The notes beneath the pieces are model-generated. The model saw only the letters and a list, made by a program, of their open reading frames with translations, was not told the origin of the DNA and searched no databases. Below are positions 1 to 13,000 of a stretch of 64,000 nucleotides of DNA, piece after piece; the first letter of the stretch is position 1, and the number at the start of each line of letters is the position of its first letter. The stretch is from Erythrocercus mccallii (taxonomy: Eukaryota; Chordata; Aves; Passeriformes; Dicruridae): the NCBI GenBank assembly GCA_013397435.1, contig VZRG01000374.1, positions 65,548-129,547 on the forward strand, written 5' to 3'. Position numbers and translations under genes: made by a program.

Positions 1-3000
1 ATCCAAAAATCCACTGTGCACCCGGATATGAGAGCTTTCCTCTGTTTGCTTACTGCATTGTGATCTCTGGAGGTGTTTGTGTTCCCCAAAAACACCCAGG
101 ATATAGGCATGAGCCAATGTCCGTCCAGATGAGTGCTGAAACTCCTCAGGGCTGCAGTTTCTGTATGTAAACAGGAGTGCTGCTGTTTTGTTTGCCTTTT
201 CAGAGTTCTGGGGGAAGGGGAGGCAGCAGATCAGTTACATCTGTCCTGAATCCCTGACTTTTTACAGAGATTAAAATCCCAGCTGAACACATCTCTTTGC
301 TATGTGGTGAGAATAGTTTAATAATTCAAACAGATTCCTTGTAGTAACACATGTCTGCAATTAGTGTTGGGCTGCCAGTGAGGTGTGAGGATAGCAGGAA
401 ACTGGCAGCTGAGCTATCTACAGAGGTATTAACAACAAAAAGGGAAAAGAAGAAAAAAGGGCAGATTCTCAAGCAAGTGCTCTTTCCTCTGTTTTTTAAA
501 TTTTTGTAAAGGCGAACTCTCTGTGTGAAAGATGCCCAGCTGAAAGCCATAGGCAAAGAATTTCTTTCTTTTGCAAGCAAATTTATATACAGGTTCTAAG
601 GGTCAAAGTCTCAGTTTACTTCCCAAATGGCCCTTTCCAGTTCCTGAGGCAGAGATAGTTGCTACTGTGTCAAAATTGAGGGTTATTCTGGGGCTTTCCA
701 GCTATGGGAGTGGCTGAGGTGCATATGGCAGCAGAGGGGAGGAGGAGGCAGGGGGGGTGGCAATGGGAGAATGTGCTTTGAAAAGACAGAAGGAGCAGCT
801 TAGGTGTAGGTGGAAGTTTTGGGGAGCTGGAGGTCTGGTTGCCCCCAGATGGTTTCTGCTTTAGCTGCTGCTCAGATGCCTTCTCTTCTTAGTTCTCTAA
901 GCAAATGGAGCCACTTTCAATGAGACAATTGTTTTATTAAGGACAAAAAGTGATCTAGCTTTAAGCATTCACTGTAGTAGAGAAGTGTATAACATATGAA
1001 AGATTCCTGTAAATCAAGGAGGCTGTGATTTTTTTAATCAGAATGAGAAGTCTAGATCCCTAAAATTGTCTGTTTGCTGAGTTCAGTAGTTGCACAGTCT
1101 GACCTGTGGCAGTCTCTATTGGCCAGTGTACAACGTTATATCACAGACCATTAAAAAGAAACTTGAGAATTATGGTAAAACTAGAAAATAATTTTAGAAA
1201 CCAACCATTTATTTGCTAGCAGACAATTCTGTTATAAATGCATATTCTTTTCTTGCTCACGGCTTGCTGCTTTGCAGCTACACGTGAAAAGGAGAAAGCA
1301 CAAATATTGACAAACATGTTGAACATCCTTCCCCACCCCGAGGTCCTCTTTCTCTCTGGTTTTCTGAAGTTGAATGTTTGTTTCCTCCTTTGCTTTTCCC
1401 AGAGTGGTTTTAGGAAAATTCCCCATATAGAAAGGAAAAAATAAATAAAATCTGATGGACCTAACTTCAGTCAAATGGAAAAGTAAAATAACATTTGATA
1501 AGCTTTTATTTTATAGCAAAACAGTGATAGACAGAAGGCTAATAAAAATCTTTATTTGTGAATTTGCCAGAAATAGCTGAGTAGCCTGTGGCCATGTTTC
1601 TTTCAGCTGAGTCTGTTAAATTACAACATCTAAATTGTGTCAGACTAAGTCAGCATGTAGGTATGATATTTTCAAGGATGATGTCCTGAAATTGGATGAT
1701 GCTGATGGTAAAGTAGGTGCATGTGGAACCCATGGTACAAATATTGTAGCAGCCATATTCCAGCATCTGCTGCTCATCAGTCAGAGTAATGCATGCAAGA
1801 CCTAGAAAAAAGAAATGCTCCAGCTTTAGGAAGATGGGTAAACAAATATAATTGACTTTTGCCATTGCTCCCAGTGCAAACAAATGTGTACACTGGAGGG
1901 AAAAACATTGTCCCTAAGAAAGGCACTGCTTTTTTATAGGTTCATCCTTTACTTCTTTCATGGCTGAGAAGTATTTCTGTGCCTTGTTTCCACATTAATG
2001 GCCCCCTGCCCTGTTTTACTCAGTGTCTTTATTGAGCAACCAGGATGCTCAACTACTCTTGTGCATCCTTTTTCTTTCTTCTTTGCATAGTGGGGTGTTG
2101 TAGTTTATACTTTTATCCTTGTTGGGAAGCACCTGGTTGTGAAGTGCTAGTGAGTCCTTGGGTATCAAAATTAAAATGAACGAGGCTTTATAAGATGGTC
2201 GTGACCTTCTTGCAGAGTCCTCTAAGAGTTTATTAGTGTTATCACTTACAGTAAGTAAATATGAGGCTACAAATCTGTTTTGCTATTTGTAAAGGCTCTT
2301 CTTGAGCTAGCTTGTTATTCCAGCATAGCAGCTGTGGTCCTCTGTTTATTGCCTTGTATTCAGTCAGTATTTTCTTTTCCTCAGTGTCAGTCAGAATTGA
2401 CTTAAGACTTCCTGATTTTGACAAAAGGCACAGTTAGCATTTGGAAGAGGTGCTTGCACATCCAGGGAACTCTGAGAGCTGGCTGTGCTCAGGATTTTCA
2501 GAATGAGGCTTCAAGGCCACAGGTGCTGCTGGAGCTGTGAAAAATGCAAGCACATGAGGGTGTGAGCACACCGCTTCCCTTCTGGTTTTATACAATATTG
2601 ACTTGTTTAATTCTTAATTTAGCCTACAGGAAGCTCAATCTTGAATTTCAGTGTTTGTTTCTGCAGGAGAGAGCATGATGAAGAGCCAAGATCAATACTG
2701 CTTGCAAAAACTAAACAAATCAAACAAACTTAGACTTTTGTAGCATCATGCCTCAGCCGACAAAGATTCCTATATAAGATGGTAGATAATGCCTCATTGT
2801 TCAGAAAATCTCATTACAATTCACTGTGCAAGTATTTTTATACAAAAATAGAATTCTTTGTGTGAATGAGATGTACAGGAATGATTTGTTGCAGTGCAGA
2901 TTTTTCATCTGTCAAAGATGTAGTTTTCTGACATTGGAAAGAAGACAAAGAGACAAGTTTTTGGCTATTGATGGGAACTGAATTGGAGTTAGAAGGAAAT

Positions 3001-3809
3001 AGATTGCAAGGTTTGGTTTGTGCTCATTTTGAATAATAAACAAACATGAAATTACTCTGCTACATACAGATCTAACGTGCTGCTGGTGTAATGAATTCAG
3101 TGCAATAGACAAAGTGGCAATTAGTAGTGGCTGTCAGGAGCTTAGCTCTGGGACCTAGAAGCTGGATATGGGCTCTAGGTGGAATGCTACTTCTAAAATA
3201 CATACATAAATCAATCAGGAAACCCATTTTATAGCAAATGTGTTAATTACTTGGCTGCAGATGTGCATGGACCCCTTTTCCTGGAGCACACAGAATGTTC
3301 TGCACAGCTGAATAGTCATATGTGGTGTCAGAGTCTGTGCTGGAATGTGTTTAATTTTTCTTCTGTGCTTCAGTGAACATTAACCCCCTGTATTCTATTC
3401 CACACACAATATGTTCTGGTGATAGATCCTGCAGGATCTTTCACTCTGTCTGAGGGAAATGTGCTTTCCCATTTTTGGTGATCCACTGTAGTGAGTACCT
3501 TTGGTGTGGTGGGAGGAGATTGCTTCAGGACATGAGTACTATGCTTCCATTTTCCATTTTTGTTGTAGTTTAATGAGAGGCTCTTCTGTTGTAATGTATG
3601 CCTCTGAGAGGACTTTTGTTCTAGCTGTAGCTCTTCAGCTTGAAGTATTGATTGAAGGAGGAGGTTGTTAGACAGGGCTGGTAGATCCTGCTACGGACTG
3701 GCACAGATGACCAGGGCACATATAGAATTGTTCTGATCTATTCTCTCCTGTGGTTGGCATGACAGACAGGCAAGGAGATAAACTTTGCCCTGCCTTTTTG
3801 TCTCCTCAG
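1..3809 (+). other. CREB3L2: CREB3L2 intron 1 (3' part)
   Basis: No exon or RNA gene was seen here. The short open frames on both strands have no recognisable protein character. The intron ends with a pyrimidine-rich tract and AG at 3808-3809, directly before the exon that starts His-Phe-Thr-Glu. Exon 1 and the promoter must be upstream of the window. Confidence 0.85.
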
Positions 3810-4026
3810 CACTTCACGGAGTTCCTGGACGAATTTTCACCTGATGTCCTAGGCCAGCTCTTGAATGATCCCTTCCTGTCTGAGAAGAATGAAATAATGG
3901 AAGTGGAGCTGTCTCCAGCATCCCCAGCACCCCTCATCCAGGCTGAACACAGCTATTCCCTCTGTGGGGACTCTAGACCCCAGTCTCCCTTGACCCACAT
4001 CTCGACTGATGACAACTTCAATGAAG
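3810..4026 (+). CDS. CREB3L2: CREB3L2 exon 2
   Basis: Acceptor tctcctcag at 3801-3809, donor gaag|gtac at 4027. The exon begins in phase 0 and ends after the first base of a codon. It encodes residues 1-72 of the visible protein, including the stretches EFLDEFSPDVLGQLLNDPFL and APLIQAEHSYSLC, which are close to the mammalian CREB3L2 N-terminal activation region. This exon identified the gene. Confidence 0.96.
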
Positions 4027-7000
4027 GTACAACACACTGAGCCCATGTTCATTGGTTGCGATGATGAAGTAATGAAATGCTCCTGTGGAACTGTGGCTGT
4101 GGAAAATGGTGATGCATAGAAAATGATGAAAATCCATAGCATTTTTAACAGTTATCTGTAATTCAGCAGTTACAAATATCTGGAGGGGAACAAGGGGAAA
4201 GGCAAGAATGGTGGGAGGAGGAGAGCCAACCTTCTTGTTCTGGTGTGAAGTGGTTGGTGGAGAAGCAAGACTATGAATATCTGTTAACTATAAGGAATAA
4301 ATGCAGTGCCAGACTTTGACTCCTAATAATTGGTTTATCTTCACCATTAGCTTTACAGTGCAAAGCAGTGGAGTGTTAAGCTGCATTAGAATAAAAGGGA
4401 GAGAGATCACTGCTTGTGGCTAAGCACTGACCAACTAAGCTGTTTGTGAAGATCCACCAGACAGGTCTTCAAAGGCTGACAGTCTTGTAGTCCAAACTGC
4501 TCTGATGTAACAAGATGAAATCTTTTAGAGATTTTACAAGGGGACAACTAATAAAACCTGTGAGAAGTATTTTTTTCAGTGTGGGACAGGATTTTTGGAA
4601 GTGATTGGAAAACATCATCTATAGAAAGTCTTCCATTTCTATATTTCCTAGCTGGTTTTTAAATGTGAGTATTTTTAAATTAACACATGCAGGAGATATT
4701 AATTGTGGAAGGGAAAACAAGCACAAGGAACATCAGAAACCAAGCTTTTCTGGAAGTTAATAGGGAGAAGCTTCAGATTAGGCTAAAAGTGAGGGGAGTT
4801 TCCTTTGGGGAAAATTCATACTGCTGAGACCACTGTAATAGAGCTGTAGTCAAATGAGGTTTTAAAAAGCCAGGAAACATTAACAAGTAGGTTTAAAAAT
4901 GGAAAATGAATGGAAAACATTTCATCTTATGTTCACTCTGCAGAGTGTTTCTTAAGAGAGGAGGAGGAGGAAGACGAGTTGTTCATGGTGTTTGGAACTT
5001 TATTTAATCTTAACCCCAGAATCATGCTCACAACCTTTCCGCACCTATTGACTTCAAAACAGTGAAGCTCAGAGAAATACTTAAGGAAATTTCAGTATTA
5101 GAGTGAACCTGGCTGTCTGATAGATATTCAAAGCCATCACTCTGATGATTTTTCATTCCTTGAATCTGTGAGAGTAGGAAAAGAGGATTTTGTGGACGGC
5201 AGTACTGCAGAGCTTGACACTGGAGATTGAAAAGCATCTGTGTTATTAGACAGTGAAGGTACACAGTGCCTTTGACAACTCTGATGAAAGCCAGTCCTCT
5301 TGGTGGAGTAAGGGCACAGATACTGGGAGCACCAGTGTCCTTTTGGGGACCAGAAAGTACAGAGTGTGGAGGAGGAGGTGGTCCACATGCTCCAGCATAA
5401 TTCTCTGCTGCTGGGGAACTGGGAGGGGTTTTGTGGAGTGGCAGGAGCTGAGACATACATAGAACGTCCAAAAAATTTGCATTCTCCAAATAACCATCCC
5501 TATGGGCAGATTTGTGAGCTCTTGTAGTGTTTTCATGCCTTTTCCATGGCAAGGCATGGTTTTTGAGCTTCAACATGCAGGGAGGCTGAGAAAAAGGATC
5601 ATTGTTCAGCACATGGTTTAAGCCTTTCAGTGTCTATTTCTGTCTTTTGTTTTTCTCCCCTCCAAATCTCCCATCATCTTATTGAAAATGTTATTTAATG
5701 TTTCCTCTCAGCCATTATGGTGGAGTGATTGGTTGCTCTGACTCCTTTTTCCTGCAGGGGAACGAGTAATTTCTGCTGTGAGCTGTTTCTTGCTGGCCAC
5801 TGCCTGGCCATTACTGTAATTTCTGCAACTGCTGAATTGACCTATTCCTGTAATTGTAAATTTTACATAAAGTTTTTCTAAAAGGAGCTAGAACTGTAAA
5901 GCCTAGGAAACTCATAAACCTGGGTTTAACTTTTCCGAGAAGTCCTGTCAAGTTCAATGTGAGAACACATTTCAGTGTCCATAAAGCCAAGGTCCAAACA
6001 CTGGCATTCCCCACTTAGTCTTCTGACTTCACTGTGTTGACACCCTTTCCCCAGCTTTGTACAGAGTAACTTTTTTGAATACTTGCAGCCTGTTGCTAGT
6101 GTGGGCTCTCTGAGGGTGTTGGTTTTAAAGCACATGTGTACGAGGCATCTGGCATTTAATGCATTATTTGATTTCTCCTCATGATGAGAATCTATTCTTA
6201 GGTTCAGTTTTGCATAAACTTTAAAAATACTGGAGGGAGAGAGATTTACAGGCTTGACCTGCCTCCTTGCAGCTGGCTGCTCACTTTTGTTTGCCTGAAC
6301 TGGTGAATAAGGCATATGGCCTGGGGAGGGCTTCAAGCTGCAACATGAAAAAGGAGGCTGTGTCCTGTTTACAAACTATCCACACCAGCTGCACTGCCAC
6401 CTCTCTCCCACCAGGTTTCTGATTTCTAGTTTTGAGCCCTGAGGTTTTTGAAACAACTGTAGAGTAACTGTGGAGAAGGACAGTGGGTAGCTGTGGAGTG
6501 GAAAATGCTCTTGAAAGGACATGGAGAAGCTGGGAGGGCAGACTGAGAATAGGGCTGATGGGTAAGGGAGATCTCATTGCAGCCTTTTGAGGCACAGATT
6601 CATTTCTGACAGCTGTAAAGAAATAGGGAAAGAAGCCTTAATTTTCTGTTATGGTCGGTGCAGGTTTGCCTTCAGTTTTCCAGTCTCTGCAGCCTTTTAG
6701 AAAGGGAGGGCTGTGGGTCAGACAGCCAGGAGCAAGGCAAGAGCCAAGTTTCAGCAGGCACTACGGTTATTCTCCTTGTGACTTGAGATGTGAGTGTAGG
6801 CTCCTTCCCTTCCCCTCCCGTGCTTGATCTTCTAGCTGTGGGCACAGACCTTAGGATTGTGGCTGGCCCTGGTTTTGGATATGTGAGATGCATAGGTGAC
6901 AGCTGAGTACAGGTAATACTGAGGGGCTTCTGTGTGTCAGGAGTGTGAAGGCAGAGCCTGCAGATCTGTGTGGGGCTCTTCATCCTCTGAGATGGGTTCA

Positions 7001-10000
7001 GGTGCTGAGGGTATTTCATGGTGAGTGTGTGTTTGATTTTTCTGGTGTTTTTCACTTTGTGACCTGGCAGGGCAGAAACAGTGGACAGCTGACCAGACAT
7101 TGTCTCCTCAGATTGTGCCTGGGTGGATGGGTGCATTCCTTTCCCAGTCCCCTGAGGGCTCTGCTTTTGAGACTAGTCTGAGTCTCCACCTGCCCCTCCT
7201 GTTGGTGCTTTCCTGCTCAGGAATGCTTTGAAGTTGCTTTTGGATTTGAAGAGGCTTGTCTTGGCTGAAGGTTTGACAGACTGATTGCTGAAATGATGTG
7301 TTTCTGTTTTACTCCTAGCTGTGCCAAAACTGGGGCTGGCCCCAGACTGTAACCTGTATTGTTACTGGGTTTTTTACTGCTGAGGTTGTGTTTCTGTAAT
7401 GTGCTTTTAAAACCTGAATTTCTTTTTTCAACTTTTAAACTTCAAGTCGGTTTCCCTACCAGTTTGAAAAACACAAACAAATAAGAAACCCAAACGAACC
7501 AAACAAAACCTCAAAAACATGGCTCCTACTTCTCTGAAGTAGCCCTTCAACAATAAATCCAGCCCTCATCTCAGGCAGAGCTATGGAAAACCATTCTAAG
7601 GTATAGAGTTCACAAGCAGTAATCATTTCATGCACTGTCTCTTTGCATAGAGGCACCTCTGGGCTTGAGACTCAGGTTGGTCTTCATATGTTTTATTTGT
7701 ATCCATACGTATGCACACATATACATGTGTATATGCGGTGTATATGTGAGGCATAAGAGTTTCATTATTTATATTATTGTTTATAGTAGGTTATATTACA
7801 TAATTTTATTTTTATATTATTTTTTATATAGCTTATATAGAGAGAGGTACAATGTCCTGATTCTGGTTTTTTTTCTCCAAATACAGTGAACACAGAAAAT
7901 GGGAATCATCACTGCCCTGACTTTGGAGAAAATGGAAATTGACAAAGAAATTCACTTGTGCTCTCAAAAGTTGCTGTCAAAGCCATACTGATAAATTTTT
8001 GAGCATTGTCCTGCAACTTTTTTATGTGTTTATGTAGGAAATGAGGAGAAAGCCATTTAGTGGAGTGGCCCGTATTTGAATGATTTGAATGTGGAAAGGT
8101 AGCAGTCAATCTGTGTCACCATCTACAGTGTTAAAATCATAGAATAGTCTGAGTTGGAAAGGACCCATGAGGATCATCAAGTCCAGTTCCTGGCCCTGCA
8201 CAGGACACCCCAAGAATCACACCATGTGCCTGAAAGTATTGCTCTGTATGCAAACAACTAAATTTATAGCAGAATAGGAGAAGATCTTTGAACTTCTATA
8301 TGCTAAGGTCCACAATCTCAATAGGTCACTCTGCAACTCGAGCAGCAGCATCTTTGAAAAATGTTAATTTTGATTTAGAGGTGGGTGTTTACTTATGGTT
8401 ACTGTAATAACTGTCAGTTTTATTTGCAGTCTTGCCTTCTTTAGCTTCCAATTACACATAGATGAGATCTCATTATAGCCTTTGTTTCTTTTAAAGAGCC
8501 ATCTGCTCTCTGAAACCTCTTTCCTTAGGTGTTTGTAGGCTGTGATTAAGTTCCCTCTTTATTGCTGCTTGGATACAGTCTAAATGAACTGCACTTCCTT
8601 GATGTATCTCCCTAGGTGGAATCTTCTGGACATTCAGCTGTTGCCATGCCTTGCTCAATACAGGGACCTTTGCAGTTTCTTTTTCAAACTATTTGTCAAG
8701 TGACTACAGGAACTCATTACCCAGGAATAGTTTCCCTGATGATGCATATTATGGGAATACTCCTCCCACTTCCAGTCCTGCTGTTTGTGAAAACAGTGAT
8801 CTCATTTTTTCTGTAGCGTTGCACTGACAGCTTGTGCTCACTTAGTTATGTACTGTGAGCATCAAGTCCATTTCATATGTGTTGAAGCCATAATGCAGAT
8901 CTGCCTTCACACCATATGTGTGGACTGTGAGGAGAAAAATTCAGACCAGAGAGAGAGAGAACTGTTTTATTTGACCACAGTGCTCCTGTGGATAACTTTC
9001 TCATACCTTAAAAGAAAGAAATCATAATCTTATATAGGACATCTAATGGTATCCAACTTTAAGGCTGTAAATCCAGCTACAGCCTTAGTCTGTGCTTGAC
9101 TCCCAGGTATATAAAGTTTATGTGTCTTTGTTTCTATCTTAATAATTTTGATAGTGGTGAAAAATATCTGTGGGTTTTACATGGACTCCATGCTGGTCAA
9201 AGAGGGGATGCCAGTATGAACGATGATCATTCGTTATGAAAAAAGCTATTTCTGCTATGCTTTGTAATTACTGTGTATCACTGCTGCTCATCCTTGCCCC
9301 TTTAATTTTCCCTTCCTGGCACTTTGAAAAGGACCCCAATGTTGGTAGTTAAACAGTATCTCTTTTGTCACAGCAGTTCTGAGGGCTTTGGTTTCATTAT
9401 TGGCGGTGGGAGCGTGTGTGCACCGGGAGGAGAAAATGCCATCTGGAAAATTTGTAAGAGGAACTGTTTGTCGATGAATGTGGGCTCTCACCTCCCAGAG
9501 GGGAGAGGGGGAGAGGTAGAGGCGTTGGACTTCAGCATTTCAGGCATAATAAACAGGGCTTGTGTCTGACAAGGGAGTGTTATGTGAGCCCAGAGCTGGG
9601 CACTGAGAACCATCTGAACCTAGGGGATAGAGAAGGAAGCAGTTATTTCTCCAGAAAGGTCCTATTTGCCTTTGGGAGGCTGGAAAGGCTCAGACTGCAA
9701 AGCTGGGGACGCTGAACTTCCTTCCCTGCAAAGTAGCATGTTCAGCAGCATGCCCAAAATGTGTGCATCAGCAGCCCTTTTGGTCTCATGGTGCACAGGT
9801 GCTTCTCTGACAGATGAAGCAGTCATTTTCCCCACAAACAACTTGTGAGCCTCTTCGAAGAGATGCTTTCCCTTTGCAGTTAGCTGGCTCCCAGGTGGCA
9901 GCTGTTCTTCTGTGGCGGAGAGCTCGTGAGCATGCCTAGACCCTACTGCTCCATGTATAGAGGCATTCCCCTCAGAGGGAGGATTCAGGTGAGGACTGAA

Positions 10001-13000
10001 CACCTGTCCAAAGGCCAGCTTTGCACACAGGGACCCTTGGTGCAGTTTAAGCACCATCTGCATCCAGGTGTGTCATTAACATGTGGTGAGTTGAGCCTGA
10101 GATTGCAGGTGGTGGTCCGTGGCAGGCAGTACTGAGGCCAGGTGGGCTGTGCATCCAGCCCCGTGGTGTGTGCTGATGCTGTAAGGCCTGCCATGCATCA
10201 GGAGGAATTAGCTGAGGCCCCATTGCTCAAATCTGTAACACAGCTGAAGAGGGAGGTTATTTAAATACACTTGGCTGGAGAACACTTTGACTCATTAGGG
10301 AACTTCCTGCATTACCCTGTTCAGAGATGGCTTTTCTGATATCTGTGCAGAGCACTTTGACTAATAGCCTGTGATCTCCTTAAATTTTCAGTTTTGTTTT
10401 TCTCTAAGTTACTTTATCCATCACTTGAACAGTGAACTTTAAGGAGGAGGCAAAAGCTGCTTCTTCATTCTCGTGATACAGATAAAGATGATGATTCTAG
10501 AAGTCTTATTTGCGCACTGGTTTGACATGACATTCAGTGCATGCATCTGTTTTCTGTGACGGAGATCTATAATGGTGGTATGAGCATTCCCCTTAAAGAC
10601 TGGGTTCAGTGGTGCACCCTTCATGTGGGTTGTTTACAGAGTGGTGCTATCTTACTTTTTACTGCAGGTGAAAAAAAGGTGAAACCCATGTTGTTTTTCT
10701 GGATACTTGCATTCTCTGTACTTGAGAAGAGTGAGGGTGAGATGTGGAGTACATCTCTCAATTACTTAAAAATGCACAGTAAATGCACGTGCAACTTAAT
10801 TATCCAGCAATAAGTGTCTCTAAACTCTAATGAAGAGTGCTGAAAAGAATATGGGGAGCAAGGGACACCATTTTAGTTATTTTTTTTAAGTCCTGTTTTT
10901 CTGTACCTCTATCAGAAAGGTGAAATTTAGTCAGTGTTGGAAAAGATCTACTTTTTCACGAGAAAGGAGGTGGTATGTTAGACAGGATTGAAGAATTAGT
11001 TGGATAGAAATAAAAAAAGAAAAGCAAAACTTTCTGGGAACTCTGATATTAGAAGAACTGTACAGTTGAAGTAAGCATTTTTGACCTTGTTTTCCACTTT
11101 TCCTACCCTTCCTTTCTGTAACATGTTCATGGAACAAGAAAAGAAGCAAAATGTTGCAGTTCTTCTGAGAGATATGACTATCCTAGAAAGCTGCACCTGG
11201 TCTTATTAAGAGACTATGTAAAATTTTTTGTATCTATGTATAAATACAGATAATATTAAAATCTATTTTTATAAACACAGAAATGGTATATATTAATTAT
11301 GACTTGTAAAAACACAGCCATTGTTGGTTGTGTGTTTTCATGTGAATAAATCAAACCCACTGATTACAGCTACAGCCGTGATGCTTGGAGGAGCACATTT
11401 CTGTTGACAATCATCATCACAGTGTGTGAGGTGTGTGTAGTGGAAGATGCGTGCTAAACAAGTCTGCAGGAGGAGAGGCACAAGCTTGGTGACAAAATAA
11501 GCACAAAAAAGCTTTCTGAAGAAATGTAATTTTGGTCTTGGACACAGGAGATCTTAGGTGCATGCATCACAAACTGTAATGTGGCTGTGATGAATAGGTT
11601 TTTTGAATGCCTAAGTTGAAACTCTGATGTTTAACTTGCAACCTGAAAGCTCATACTGGATTTTGATCAAGTGCAATAAGAGGGCTAAATCATCTGAAAA
11701 ATCCAATTCCAGTTGTCTCCAGTTGGCCATTTTAAATCACTAGTTACTTTTTGGCCTTAGTCTCTCCATGTTTCACCTGAATTTTCAGCTCCCCTATGAA
11801 AATGAATGCAGGTTGTGGAGCGTTTCCCTAGGAGGGAATTAAATAGCCTTGTGGCGTGGGAACAAAATTTGAATTGTATTTGGTAAAGGAGAGGTGAGGC
11901 TGTGCATGAGACAGTGCAAAGAACAAAACACGGAATAGCTTCTCAGTTAGTGAGGCACCATGCATTCTGCTTGTTGAATAAAGCATGGGTTCCATAGAGA
12001 AATTGTTTGGTCATCTTATTAAAACATTCCTATTTTTAGGTGTACATGGTGTGCAAAAGGACACAGGAGTTAAACATTCATAGGTATTTCTTAATACCTG
12101 GGTGCTTTGCAAACGGAATGTTCAGTTCACATGTGCAATTTACCAGCACTAGTGCATTGCACCTAGAAGTGTTGGCTGGGATTTTGCTAAGTAGTGTGTG
12201 GACTCCCTAAATTACATGTTCCATGTGCCAAAATGCCTAGCATTCGTGGACTTACGAAAGTGTAGGTAAAGGGGAATGCTACTCATCTAAACATTGCCTG
12301 ATAGAGTTCTGAGGCTGGTAGAAAATTTCATCTGGGGAGGGAACTGACAACCAGGATCACTTAATTAACAGTGAACTGTTCTGAAGCGTGAGAAGAGATT
12401 TTTAAAGAGAGCCAAAGTGACAATACTTAGGATGTGTATTTTCTTAGCCATTTGGAGAGGTAAATCTCTTGTTTAGGCTTTCTTCTCTCTATATCTGAAT
12501 GACATGCAGCATATTTTATTTCACCTTTGAGGATGCAGTGTTGCCCTATTCCTATTTGTCTAGAATTCATACCATCATGAGGATTACGCTCTCAGCTTCT
12601 TGTTTTGGACTGTGGCTCAAAAGTTCATGTGTACCTCCTGGATCATATCAAATATAAACACCTCTAACTGCTTGACACCAGTCATGTACTCTTACCACAG
12701 CACGTCTTGCTTGGTTTGGAGAAGACACCTACCTACTTTTTCCTCCAGTGGATCTCTTGAGCCAGCCCTTGTTGTCCTTTTCATTTCAATATTTCACATG
12801 CACCTTCTTGCTTGTTCTCATTATTCCATGAAACCTCTCTTGTGGTTCTCTATAACCCTCTATCAGAAATACTCTTGTCTTGGAGGGTGTGCTGTACCTC
12901 TCTAGGTTTTTCCTCTTTGCCTAAGTTTTTCTGATTTTGTGTTACATTCTCAAGGGCTTTGGGAGAAGGGTTGCAGTAGTACAGTGCTTGGCAGAGTTCA

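Noticed and set aside
5028..5612. 194-codon minus-strand open frame in CREB3L2 intron 2
   Set aside because: Several frames on both strands are open here, composition is not protein-like, and no family was recognised; could be an eroded repeat but no match was evident.
9662..10063. 133-codon minus-strand open frame in CREB3L2 intron 2
   Set aside because: Residues look superficially protein-like (KGKHLFEEAHKLFVGKM) but no family, start context or splice structure supports it; a processed pseudogene search would be decisive.
12600..12905. Pyrimidine-rich 101-codon plus-strand frame
   Set aside because: Cys/Ser/His-rich translation of a C/T-rich stretch; considered as an old CR1, but no block in the right order could be matched.
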